Source: Spinacia oleracea
Taxonomy: Eukaryota > Streptophyta > Magnoliopsida > Caryophyllales > Amaranthaceae
Assembly (NCBI RefSeq): GCF_020520425.1
Contig: NC_079488.1
Span: forward strand, 89,819,285-89,883,284
Direction: 5' to 3'
Length of the DNA stretch: 64,000 bases
The notes under the pieces were generated by a model. That model saw only the letters and a program-made list of their open reading frames with translations, was not told where the DNA came from and ran no database searches. The position numbers and the translations under genes were made by a program. Positions 1 to 10,642 of the stretch are shown here, one piece after another (the stretch's first letter is position 1; each line of letters begins with the position of its first letter).

Positions 1-780
1 TGTAAACTGATCCATGTACTTCTTTTCATAATGACTTAATTTTATACTTCATACTCCCATTCTGACACTAATTATAGTAGTTAGAATTGTCAAATGCTTA
101 ATAGAGTAATCAACCAAACACGTAGCAATAAGGCATCATTATAACCTTAACACACTTCAAAATATTCTACGTGGTATTTACTATTCCAAAAACAACCAAG
201 ACCTAGGTAGTTGAAAAAAAATCTGACTTTTGCCTTTGGTTTAAATATTAGTAATCATTAGCAATGATTAAACAACAACAACAATCTAAATATTAAGATG
301 AAACACGACAAACAACAACAACAACACGCAGCAGCAACGCTGCTTCTTGCGGTTGATGTTGCTGCTGTTGTGATGGCTACACAAAGAAGTACCGATAGAA
401 GGCGAGAAGGTGAGAGTACAGATTATTCGGCAGCAATGGTAGGTGTGGCGAGATCGCAGGAACAAGGTACGAGTAGAGAAGGAAAACGGCGACAGTAGAA
501 TAGGAAACAACACTACGCGAGAAGGGGATATAAATAAGGGTTTTGGGTTTTCTTTATAATAAAATTCAGATCTTCCCTTAATTTAAAATATTTGGAAATT
601 ATAATCTGAACTCCTTTTTAATCTAAACTCCTTTTCTAAATCGTAACCTTGTAAACTAATTGTTTCCTTATTTTTTTCTTGAAATAAAACGTTTTGTTTT
701 TCTTTGAGGTTAAAATAACTTTTATAATATGTATACTCTTGTTTAAAATGTAACATTGCTCTGAATATTTAAAACGTAAA
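1..780. other. intergenic, no gene recognised
   Basis: AT-rich DNA with a CAA-rich stretch around 270-330. Short overlapping ORFs occur on both strands at 286-513, but they mirror each other across a trinucleotide-rich patch and show no recognisable domain. I see no supported gene here. Confidence 0.5.
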
Positions 781-2851
781 ACTCCGTATATTTCCTTGAA
801 ATATAAAATAGGGCGACATAAAAATACGGAGTATCACAAAGTTTGTCTGAAATTAATCGTTTGACGTATACTTCACATCCCCAAATCTTAAGAAAAGACA
901 CATTTGGAGGCTTTCCAAACCATAATTCGTATGGCGTCTTTTCGACAGCTTTAGACGGAGCTCTATTTATAGTGAGTGCAGCTGTATTTAGTGCATGTCC
1001 CCAAAATTCTAATGGAAGTTCGGCCTGACCCATCATTGACCTGACCATGTCTAGCAAGGTTCTGTTCCTCCGTTCTGACACACCGTTCCATTGTGGTGTT
1101 CCCGGAGGAGTCAATTCTGATAGAATTCCACATTCTTTCAGATGGTCATCAAATTCATAGCTCAGATATTCACCGCCTCTATCAGACCGCAGTGCCTTAA
1201 TCTTCTTGCCTAATTGATTCTCTACTTCACTCTGAAATTCCTTGAATTTGTCAAAGGATTCAGACTTATGCTTCATTAGGTAGACATAACCATACCTACT
1301 GAAGTCATCAGTGAAAGTGATAAAGTAGCTGAAACCACCTCTAGCATTTGTACTCATTGGTCCACATACATCTGTATGGATTAAACCCAATAGTTCATTT
1401 GCTCTTTCTCCAACTTTAGAGAAAGGTTGCTTTGTCATTTTGCCAAGTAAACATGATTCGCATTTACCATAATCCTCTAAGTCAAATGGTTCTAGAATTC
1501 CTTCCTTTTGAAGTCTTTCTAAGCGTTTCAAGTTTATATGGCCTAATCGACAATGCCACAGATAGGTGAGATCTGAATCATCCTTTTTGGCCTTTTTGGT
1601 ATTTATGTTATATACTTGTTTGTCGTGATCTAATAAATAAAGTCCATTGACTAATCTAGCAGATCCATAAAACATCTCTTTAAAATAAAACGAACAACTA
1701 TTGTCTTTTATTAAAAAGGAAAATCCCTTAGCATCTAAGCAAGAAACTGAAATGATGTTTTTAGTAAGACTTGGAACATGGAAACATTCTTCCAGTTCCA
1801 AAACTAGCCCGGAGGGCAACGACAAATAGTAAGTTCCTACAGCTAATGCAGCAATCCGTGCTCCATTTCCCACTCGTAGGTCGACTTCACCCTTGCTTAA
1901 CTTTCTACTTCTTCTTAGTCCCTGTGGATTGGAACATAAGTGTGAGCCACAACCTGTATCTAATACCCGAGAAGTTGAATTAGCAAGTATACAGTCTATA
2001 ACGAAAATACCTGAAGATGGAACGACTGTTCCGTTCTTCTGATCTTCCTTTAGCTTCAAGCAATCTCTCTTCCAATGCCCCTTCTTCTTGCAGTAGAAGC
2101 ATTCGGATTCAGAAGTGGGTTGACTGACCTTCCTCTTTACAGATTTGGCGCCAGTTTGCTTAGTTGGGCTGGCCTTGTTGCCACCTTTCTTAGCATTCCT
2201 CTTCTTTCCAGATTTCTTGAACTTGCCCCCACGCACCATAAGCACATCCTGCTTATCACTTTTGAGCGTCTTTTCAGCGGTCTTCAGCATACCGTGAAGC
2301 TCAGTGAGCGTTTTGTCCAGACTATTCATACTGTAGTTCAGTTTGAACTGATCATACCCGCTATGAAGAGAATGGAGGATGGTGTCTATAGCCATTTCCT
2401 GAGAAAATTGCTGATCCAGCCGACTCATATTCTCAATGAGTCCAATCATTTTGAGAACATGTGGACTTACGGGCTCGCCTTTCTTAAGCTTGGTCTCAAG
2501 AATTTGCCTATGAGTCTCGAATCTTTCGACTCGAGCCAGATCTTGGAACATGTTCTTCAACTCACTGATGATTGTGAAAGCATCTGAGTTGATGAACGTT
2601 TTCTGTAGATCCGCACTCATGGTGGCGAGCATTAGACATTTCACATCCTTGTTGGCATCAATCCAACGATTGAGGGCTGCCTGAGTGACCCCGTCGCCTG
2701 CGGCTTCGGGCATCGCCTCATCTAGGACATACTCCTTTTCTTCCTGCATAAGAACTATTTGCAAGTTCCTTTGCCAGTCAAGGAAGTTTTTCCCGTTCAA
2801 CTTCTCCTTTTCGAGAATTGATCGAATGTTGAATGAATTGTTGTTTGCCAT
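743..2851 (-). pseudogene. Ty1/Copia gag-pol, 3'-truncated
   Basis: An open frame of about 702 codons if started at the MANNNSFNIRS methionine (2851). The frame also allows an ATG at 2893, but copia gag proteins typically begin with the shorter form. Order of domains: gag of the UBN2 type (about residues 15-210), a CX2CX4HX4C zinc knuckle (CFYCKKKGHWKRDC), an aspartic protease with the variant active site DTGC, a GAG-pre-integrase zinc region (HCRLGHIN ... CESCLLGK), and an integrase core with the DDE residues in HTDVCGP, RSDRGGEY and NGVSERRNRT. Homology stops after KRLISDKL; the last 40 or so codons are foreign sequence ending at 743. Reverse transcriptase and RNase H are absent, so the element cannot move on its own. 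The long intact frame suggests the truncation is not very old. Confidence 0.93.
781..832. repeat. short hairpin (ACTCCGTAT/ATACGGAGT) at the Copia break
   Basis: A 52-bp segment bounded by the 9-bp perfect inverted repeat ACTCCGTAT / ATACGGAGT. It lies just past the point (about 835-842) where Copia integrase coding homology stops. It resembles a very small Stowaway-like MITE or foldback, but no clear TA duplication was established on the left side. Confidence 0.45.
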
Positions 2852-5650
2852 ATTAAAACTACAATTGAAAAGAATAAACAAATAAATAACCATTCACAGT
2901 TTCTCTTAATAAACTTAAATTCTAGCATACATGCATAATTAAATGTTTATTAAGCATTTTATTCAAGTTATGTGTTCCGGCAGGTGTGAATAAAATGATT
3001 CCAAGATCCTAAAATCATTGAAGAACTAAGCACAGTTTGTCGACTTAATCCTAGAACATCTTAGGTAAGCAAAAGCCTTTTGCTAATAGTCTAGAAACTA
3101 TTCTTGGTTGATAGGTACGTCTAAGAACTTATTAGGTAAACCTATCGATTTTGCCACGACATAAAAGGACTCCTTACTTATATCATTGAGTTTCACCAAA
3201 ACTAACATGTACTCACAATTATTTGTGTACCTTGCCCCTTTAGGACCAATAAGTAACACCTCGCTGAGCGAAAACTATTACTAGATTGATGTAAAGGATA
3301 TCCAAGCAAGTGTATATTTTGGCATGGCACCTTATAACTCAATTTTTAAGTTTGGAACTTAAGGCTCTTACTATGTTGGTTAGATTTTAAGTGAACTAAA
3401 ATCCTTAATCATGCAACATAATCAAGCTTTTGATCTCATGCATTTTAAGACATATTTAAAAGCAATAAATAACTTAAAACATGCATAAGATTAAATGTGA
3501 TCTAGTATGGCCCGACTTCATCTTGAAGCTTTGACTTCAAAGTCCGTCTTGAAAATCTCCGTGGGAGGCACCATTTTCTTCAAATAGGATAAGCTATAAC
3601 TAATTACAACTATTTGATGGTTCGCAGACCATATTTGAATTGAAAAATAACTTTGGTACTTTAGACCAATTACATTCAAATTAATGGTACGCATACCATA
3701 TTTTCTATCCTATTTGGGCCATACTAGTCACTTCATAACCTGCAAAACAGTGCATATACAATATATACCATTCACCCATTCATTATCATGAATGGCCCAC
3801 ATAGCTGGTTAGTAAAACACATTATGCATCACGTAAACATTTGCAGCAATTAATCAAGGGCACCAATAATCTATCAATTATTCAGTCCTTATTAATTCTA
3901 ATCAAGTTGTTTTAACCTTAAGGATTTGTAGACCTAATCAAGAGTTTATGACTAAAAAGCGCTCCCACTTAAACCAATAAATTCATATGCTTTACTAATT
4001 TTAAACATAAAAATGTATTTCTAGTCTAACCGGAAACATACAAATTTAATTAAAATTTAAAGCTCATATAAATTTATGATTGAATCCAAAAAGTTTAATT
4101 TAATTTCAGTTGATATTTAAATTAATTCATGATTTTAATTTTAGTAAAATAATTAGAATAAATAATATTTATTATAATTAAAATATTCAAAATTAAAATC
4201 CAAGAAAATAACTTAAATTATTAATTTTAAAATTAATTAAAATTACGTGAACTGAAATTTTCAAATTAAACATTCAAAACGATCTAATCGTAACGCAAAC
4301 ACCCTACGCATTGCACGCCCATGGGCCGCACGCATACAGCCATTGCTGGCCATATGCGCGCAGCCCATGCGATCGCCGCATAGCTGCTGCTCTACCAATC
4401 GCAAGCCATCGCACGCTGTGGTGCTGCGCGCGCGCGCCAGCGCTCGTCGCACGCGAGCCATCGCTCGCAGTGCGCGCTCGCCAGCTCTCGCTGCGCGCGC
4501 TCCATAGCTCGCTGTGCGCGCGAGCCATTGCTCGTTGTGCGCGCGAGCCATCGCTCGCTGGGCGCGCGACATCGCTCGCTGGGCGCGCGACATCGCTCGC
4601 TGGGCGCGCGACATCGCTCGCTGGGCGCGACATCGCTCGCTGTGCGCGCGAGCAACGCTGGGCGCAGCGCTCGTGGCACGCGAGCTTGCGCTCGCTGCGC
4701 GCGAGGCTGCGCGCTCTTGCGCGAGGCAGTGCGCGTTGTGGCGCAGCTCGCTTGCTGCCCACACGCGACTGCCTTGGCTTGCCTTTCGCCCATGCCCATT
4801 TGTTCATAGCTCGTGGCCCACGACACAAGGCAGGGTTGCTGCCTTGTGCTCGTGCACTACGCCCTTGCTCATTGCATTCGTGCCGCACGGGCGACGAGCT
4901 CCCTTGCTCGTCGTCGCATGCCCACACTATACAACACCCCTTAAGGGTAACACGAAGCGTCCATTGCTTTGTGCGTGCAAGTTTTATAAACGAATCGCAT
5001 AAAAAATTTAAAATTTATATTTTAAAATTAATGACAAATTAATAAATAATATTAATTTCATAATTTTAGGGCGAAAAATCGAAAATTTATTATTCAATTG
5101 ATTTCCGATTTACATGGATTCAAGTCTAGGTCATAAAAATTTAAAATTTATCATAAATTTACAATTTTTATGGTGGTTTTTAATCATAGGTTTCTAATTA
5201 AATTATAATTAATTATGAAAATCAAATTAATTCTAAATTATTCTAATTTTCAACAAATTAATCATAATTACAAATTAGATTGCATAATTAACAAGGCTAG
5301 GCATTCAAACTTGTTAAACATATACTGTAGGTCAATCAAAAATTCAAGATTTATCAACAAGAATCGCAAATATTTAATTTAACATCTTAAATTTACGAAA
5401 TTTTGCATTCGAAAAACTAAAACCTTCGAAAAGTCAAAATTTTAGAATGCCTTTTACATGCGGAATTGACACAAAAATCACTCGATTTGGATGAGTAACG
5501 AAGAAACTGCCGAAAAACTGCGTACGTATAATTAAATAAACGCAATTTGCAATTAATTAACAATTACGAAAATTAATCACCCCTTTTAATTCTTGCAAAT
5601 TTGTAATATTTAACCATGTTCATGCAATTTAGATTATGAAAATAATAAGG
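2852..5650 (-). other. long untranslated leader of the Copia element
   Basis: About 2.8 kb between the primer-binding site and the gag start, unusually long for a Copia element. Most is AT-rich and without ORFs. A sharply bounded GC-rich island (about 4303-4950) lies in the middle. ORFs in that island occur in nearly every frame on both strands and are low-complexity Ala/Arg/Ser strings, so they are not credible genes. Confidence 0.6.
4549..4651. repeat. 21-bp GC-rich tandem repeat
   Basis: Five head-to-tail copies of a 21-bp unit beginning CATCGCTCGCTGGGCGCGCG; the fourth is 2 bp short and the fifth has one substitution. More degenerate relatives of the unit extend over about 4430-4690 within a GC-rich island surrounded by very AT-rich DNA. 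Confidence 0.85.
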
Positions 5651-5663
5651 GGCTCTAATACCA
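5651..5663 (-). other. Copia primer-binding site (tRNA-iMet)
   Basis: Reads TGGTATTAGAGCC on the minus strand, one mismatch from the plant initiator-Met tRNA complement TGGTATCAGAGCC. It lies 1 nt from the inner end of the 5' LTR, as expected. Confidence 0.88.
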
Positions 5664-6020
5664 CTGTTAGGTTATGATACATATGATATTACATAAATCA
5701 TGCGGAAACAACCATTAACCCAGGAATACATATTATTTACACATAATCATATAGCATAATTTAGATGCATACTCTTTGTTGCGTGCCTTCCCTAGCTGCG
5801 CCCGAACCGAACAAGAACAAGTCTTTAGGACTCCAAGTGTCGTCCCTCCGTAGATAGTCCACAGCACGTCCGGATCCGCCTTAAGATTGACCAACTAGAA
5901 TCGCCCTCAAGGTACTAGAAATTTCGGCACTTTTGAGCAAGATGTGTGATTGAATTTTTCTCTCAAAAACTCACTTTGAATACTTTTTAAACTCGTTATA
6001 AATTGTGAACCCAGGCCACA

Positions 6021-6030
6021 TATTTATAGG
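6021..6030 (-). promoter_or_regulatory. probable TATA box of the Copia LTR
   Basis: CCTATAAATA on the minus strand inside the LTR. Transcription would start about 30 bp further on (around 5990), giving an R/U5 of roughly 325 bp. Inference from motif and position only. Confidence 0.5.
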
Positions 6031-6459
6031 GGTATGGAAAGGGAATTGGAATCCTATTCAGATACAAATTAATTAAACCTAGAATCCTACAAGAACTCTA
6101 ATTAATTAATTTATCAAATAGAATTAGGAATTTAATCATTAACCGAACTCTGCATGTTTTAGGAATCGTGCATGAACACAAACACTTACGCACACACACA
6201 CGGAAGCCACGATGGGCCGCCCATGCGCGTGCGTGCGAGCAGCAGCCCACGCAGCGAGGCCTACGCGAGCTACAAGCCCACGTAGCTCCTGCGCGCGCTG
6301 CGCGCGCTGTGCGCGCTGCCACGGCCTGCTGGGCCTGGCCTTGCGCTGGGCCTGGCGTGGCCTTGGCTGTTCGTGTGGCGCGCTTGGCTTGCTGGGCGAT
6401 GGCCTGGCTTCGTGCTGGGCCCTCGTCCGGCAGGCCTCGTCCGATGCTTATTCGTATGA

Positions 6460-6790
6460 TACGCTTCCGATTAAATTTCCGATTCCGGAATTCATTTCCG
6501 ATACGAACAATATTTAATATTTCCGATTCCGGAATTAATTTCCGTTTCGAACAAATATTTAATATTTCCGTTTCCGGAATTATTTTCCGATTCCGATAAT
6601 ATTTCCGATTCTGACAATATTTCCGTTTCCGGCAATATTTCCGATTCTGGCAATATTTCCATTTCCGATAATATTTTCCGATACGTACCATGTTTCCGTT
6701 TCCGGCAACATCTACGACTTGGATAATATTTATATTTCCGATACGATCCATATTTCCGTTTCCGGCAATATCATCGTTTCCGGAGTATTC
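6460..6790. repeat. degenerate TTTCCGTTTCCGG / AATATTTCCG array in the LTR
   Basis: About 330 bp of repeated words of the form ATTTCCGATTCCGG and CAATATTTCCG, spaced irregularly at about 20-45 bp, in the U3 half of the Copia LTR. Such U3 repeats can act as enhancer-like modules in plant retrotransposons; no function can be read directly here. Confidence 0.65.
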
Positions 6791-7098
6791 ATTTCTTGCC
6801 TGTGACGATCTCAGCTCCCACTGAAACCAAGATCCGTCGATTCCGAATATTCATAGATGGAGTATTTAATGCCATTAAATACTTGATCCGTTTACGTACT
6901 ATTTGTGTGACCCTACGGGTTCAGTCAAGAGTAAGCTGTGGATTAATATCATTAATTCCACTTGAACTGAAGCGGCCTCTAGTTAGGCATTCAGCTCACT
7001 TGATCTCACTGAATTATTAACTTGTTAATTAATACTGAACCGCATTTATTAGACTTATCATAGAATGCATACTTGGACCAAGGGCATTATTTCCTTCA

Positions 7099-9305
7099 GT
7101 TTTAGGCGGAGAATTCTCTTTAGGCGACTTTTGAAAGTGTTAAAGTGGCCTATCAGTTTGTTTACACAAGGTACGTACATACCTGTGTGCTTGGAATGTG
7201 TGCTAATTGTTGAAACCATGTTGAATTTGTTGGTGAACTTGGTTGTGTTGAGATTGTTGTTGAACTTGGTTATGTTGATATTATTGACGAACTTGGTTAT
7301 GTTGAAATTGCATGTTTAATACTATTGGACGGACATATTGAACCTAGATTGCATTATGAGAATTATAACATTTTAGTATGGATGATTGATGCAAACATGT
7401 TTGATTGGGAACACTAGATTACTTTGTATATATTGATTCAGATCGGTTGATTGTTGTTCCCTTTAGCTTTTCACTACTTTATGAGGGCCGAGGACCTTGT
7501 TCAGTAAGTTGAAACCTTTTACCCATATAGAGGGGTTGATCCATATTAAAGGAAATGTTGGAGTTAATTGGAATGAGTCTTGTTTGATACCTTTGTGATC
7601 ACTTACTTAATTCCAAGATAAAAACAGTTGTGATCGAATAAATGTGGATTGTATGCCTTATGTGATTGTTGAGTCATAACAGGGTTTCAATTTGTAAATC
7701 ATGTAAAGTGAAACTGAGATCTTGTAGGAGCTTATAAATAACAGAGATGACTTCAGAAACAAGTGAAGAAACGTTAAGACTTTTAAATCTTGTAAGAGTT
7801 TATAGATAACAGAGATGACTTTAGAAAAAGTAAAGAAAGCTTTTTCAAATCTTTAAATTGTGTAACAGTTAGCAAAAATGTTATAAAACAACTTTACTCA
7901 ACCCCCTAATAATAAATATGCAATTTAATCAGTTTTGTGCACAATATCAAGTTTATTTTTGCCGAATTTAATCTTGTCAATGTATGGAGTGTGAAACATT
8001 TTGCTTGCTTGATCAATTAAGTCATAATGCATTTTAACGCGTGATAATGGCCTTATTTCAAATTTGAGGTGTTAGGTTGACTTATCGATCATATAAGGTA
8101 TTGAGATAATCCATTTCCATCAAAAACCCTTATTCACTATAAAATTCCGGTGGATTAAATCATAATCATATATGATTTAATAGTCGATTGTCCCTTTTAT
8201 TTGGAGATGAGGCCTAGACGGATGTCTTACTTTGTTTGGTCAATTCCATTAGCCCAAACACAAAACCAAAAATAATCCCTCAATTACTGTCATGATTGGA
8301 ATTTGCTCAAAATACAATTATCGAAGAGAATCCCTAAGAATTTACTACAAAAAACCATTTTGATCCATTCAAGCCGCCAACCAGGGTGCACATTTTTGTT
8401 GAAACCGTCTTATTTAGAAGACCTTTATGGTAATCACTAATCAGTGTGATTTCCTCAACCCTAAGTGGATCATTTTGATTCTTAAAGCGAATTGATTAAG
8501 GATCACATAAACCTTAGCCCAAGCAAAATAAAACCCAATATCATTATCCCCGAACCCAAGTGGAATTGGCCATTTAAAGTGAGACATTAGTCCGAACTAC
8601 GATAGTTTTGATCCGAGAGTGGATTCGAATCCCATGATGATCGGTACGTAGCGCAACTTCAATGCTCAAACCTATCATGCGTTGATAATTTTATTTTGGC
8701 TTAATGAAACCTTTTTTAGTATGCTTGCATGTGTATGACAACGTGCTATGTGTATTTAATCTAAATTCCTAAATAGCCATATATCAAATCAACTAGATAT
8801 TAAGTCAGAGTAAGAGCCTATTCTTTAGAATAGAAGAGAAGCCGAGTTCTAGACGTTCGATTCTCTTAACCTAGACCCCGAACCCGAATTTTTGATTTCA
8901 AAAGATCAGTTTCAAAGAGGAAAATGCCTTTATTTTATGGAGTTATTAATCATTTTCGAAATTGCTTTCTCTAAACTTTTTCATAAATGGTTTTACAAAA
9001 TCCGTTCCCTGTTCGGATAAAAATAGGGTGGCGACTCTAAACCTTTTATAAACAGTCTGAACAGACTCTCATGTAGGATTCTCAAGGTAAATAATAGTCG
9101 GTCGAGAATCAGGTCCTACAAGTGGGTTTTGGACTTAATATGTAATCGATTATTTATAAACCTATAAATTAGTTTTATGTTTTCCGCTGCAAAATTCTGA
9201 ATAAGCCGTTACGTTTTCACACGGGCGATAATACTTTGATAATTCTCTATAGCTATATTTATAAAAAGGGTTATTTTAGAAAAAGGGAATTGTCGGGGTG
9301 TTACA
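7099..9305 (+). repeat. Gypsy-1 5' LTR, interrupted remnant
   Basis: 7099-7717 matches 14376-14990 and 9119-9305 matches 15613-15798 of the 3' LTR of the same element, ending GTCGGGGTGTTACA. The first 1.36 kb of the LTR is missing beyond the Copia junction. The central part is replaced by an unrelated 1.4-kb segment (7718-9118). Confidence 0.85.
7723..9120. mobile_element. LTR-like insert replacing part of the Gypsy-1 5' LTR
   Basis: A 1398-bp block beginning TGTAGGAG and ending TCCTACA, so it has TG...CA ends with a 7-bp inverted repeat, as a solo LTR would. On the minus strand it begins TGTAGGACCTGATTCTCGAC. It replaces about 620 bp found in the 3' LTR (14991-15612) and has no target duplication, so insertion was accompanied or followed by deletion. 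Two imperfect copies of a roughly 70-bp unit lie at about 7720-7855. Confidence 0.5.
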
Positions 9306-9559
9306 AAGTTATTTAAATTATTCCAATGCTTTAGTGTATGAGAGATGGGTAATATAGGAAAGGGCATATAGGATAGAATTATATGTGCATTAGTAGTAAA
9401 TTGTTAGCATAAGAAGTTAATTGCTATGCGCATGTGTTAAATGTTTAAGTGTTGCATGTAAATGTGCATAGAAATTGTTTGATTCCACCAAACTTATTGT
9501 TTTATTAAATTCTGATTATGCTTTGGTTGGGAAATCGTTAGTAAGATCTTAAGTTGTTT

Positions 9560-9625
9560 GTTTCATGAATAAAATGCTTCTTTCCAAGTGCACCAACATA
9601 GGATCCTTCGAGAAAATCGACGAAT
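9560..9625 (+). pseudogene. remnant of the pre-gag ORF in Gypsy-1
   Basis: Around 9570 the sequence encodes MLLSKCTNIGSFEK, matching the start of the 214-aa pre-gag ORF of Gypsy-2 (MFLSKYTNIGSFEK), then meets a stop within a few codons. The rest of that ORF is missing or unrecognisable. Confidence 0.7.
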
Positions 9626-9897
9626 ACTGAGGATCTAGATTTCACTTCACAAATTTCCAAGGAAAGAACAGATAAACAAGATGCCTTAAACATTTGAAGT
9701 TGTAATAGTTAGTTAGTTCTTTTACGTTTTGGGGAATAAGTAGCAAAACTACAACAGTTTAAAGTTAAAGCAATAGAAGTTTGAGTTGTTCTTTATTCCT
9801 TTCGAGGATCTAATAAACCTCTATAGAGTTAGTAATAAAAGTTAAAGTATTCTTTTCATTTTGAGAATTCCATATTACTTCCAAGTTGCGCTCTAGG

Positions 9898-10642
9898 ATG
9901 ACCAACAATAATGACCTAACTGCTGTTATTCGCTTCTTGGCGGAAAAGCTTACCCTACCTTTTTAGAAAACCGGGTTGGAGAGTTTGAGAAATCGTTTGG
10001 GGTTGTGAACTGTCCTGAGAATATGAGAGGGGGTCAAGTTGTCATGTATTTGAAAGATGAAGCTGATTTATGGTGGAGAGAGAATAGAGTTAGGCTTAGC
10101 GCTGCTGAGATATTCAATTAGGATTCAATTGTTACTGCCTTAAGGGAAAGTTTTACCCTACCTTTTATGAGAAAGCAAAAAGTTTAGGAATTCATAAACC
10201 TTAGTATGGGGAGCACGACCATACCTGAATACTATGCAGACTTATAGCAAGACCACCTTAGGATTAGGTGGGGAAACCTTTGTGTCTTTAGATATTGTGT
10301 ATGGGAGAGTTGCTCATATTTATGGCATGTAGTCCAAAAGGGACAAGAAAATTGTTGTTGGGGAGAAAATAAAAGAGTTTAATGCTGGAGAAAACCAAAG
10401 GAATTTCAAGAGGAATATGAATGAGAATATCAATGGGAATGGAAATAGAAATAGAAATTTTCAAGGAAGGAACAACCAGGGAAATAACCACAACAATAGG
10501 AACCAATCTGAGAGAGTGTATCACTGTAAGATGTGCAATAACAACCATCACAAGGCCCCGGGTAAACTGCATGTGATAAGTCGAAATGAAGCTGAACGAC
10601 CTGCTGACTTAGTTTCTGTTACTTTTCTATTAACTCCGTGCT
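9898..10642 (+). pseudogene. Gypsy-1 gag pseudogene
   Basis: Begins MTNNNDLTAVIRFLAEKLT, homologous to the intact Gypsy-2 gag. About 35 codons are deleted right after this start, several in-frame stops follow (for example after SAAEIFN and FMRKQKV), and there are frameshifts before the Asn-rich stretch near 10420-10500. The first CKMCNNNH zinc-knuckle half remains, while the second knuckle (CX2CX4HX4C) is deleted. Ends LLTPC at the same stop as Gypsy-2 gag. Confidence 0.88.

Larger units (their letters stand above)
838..7098 (-). mobile_element. Ty1/Copia retrotransposon, 5' LTR to integrase, 3' part lost
   Basis: Minus-strand element reading from its 5' LTR (7098 to 5665) through the primer site (5663-5651), a leader of about 2.8 kb, and gag-pol to a break near 838. 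The LTR start (TGAAGGAAATAATGCCCTTG on the minus strand) and integrase type resemble the Angela/BARE group; this lineage call is inference. No 3' LTR or polypurine tract is present. The flank at 7099 onward is LTR sequence of a Gypsy element, so the Copia inserted into that LTR. The opposite junction is lost, so no target duplication can be checked. Confidence 0.85.
5665..7098 (-). repeat. Copia 5' LTR
   Basis: A 1434-bp LTR, TG...CA on the minus strand (TGAAGGAAATAATGCC ... CCTAACA). It is bounded inside by the primer-binding site and outside by an abrupt return to Gypsy LTR sequence at 7099. It contains a GC-rich patch at about 6200-6440 and an array of TTTCCG-type units at about 6460-6790. 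No second copy of the LTR is in the window. Confidence 0.85.

Noticed and set aside
4261..5042. Overlapping ORFs of up to 243 aa on both strands in the GC-rich Copia leader
   Set aside because: They are translations of a GC-rich tandem repeat, open in several frames at once, with only low-complexity Ala/Arg/Ser strings.
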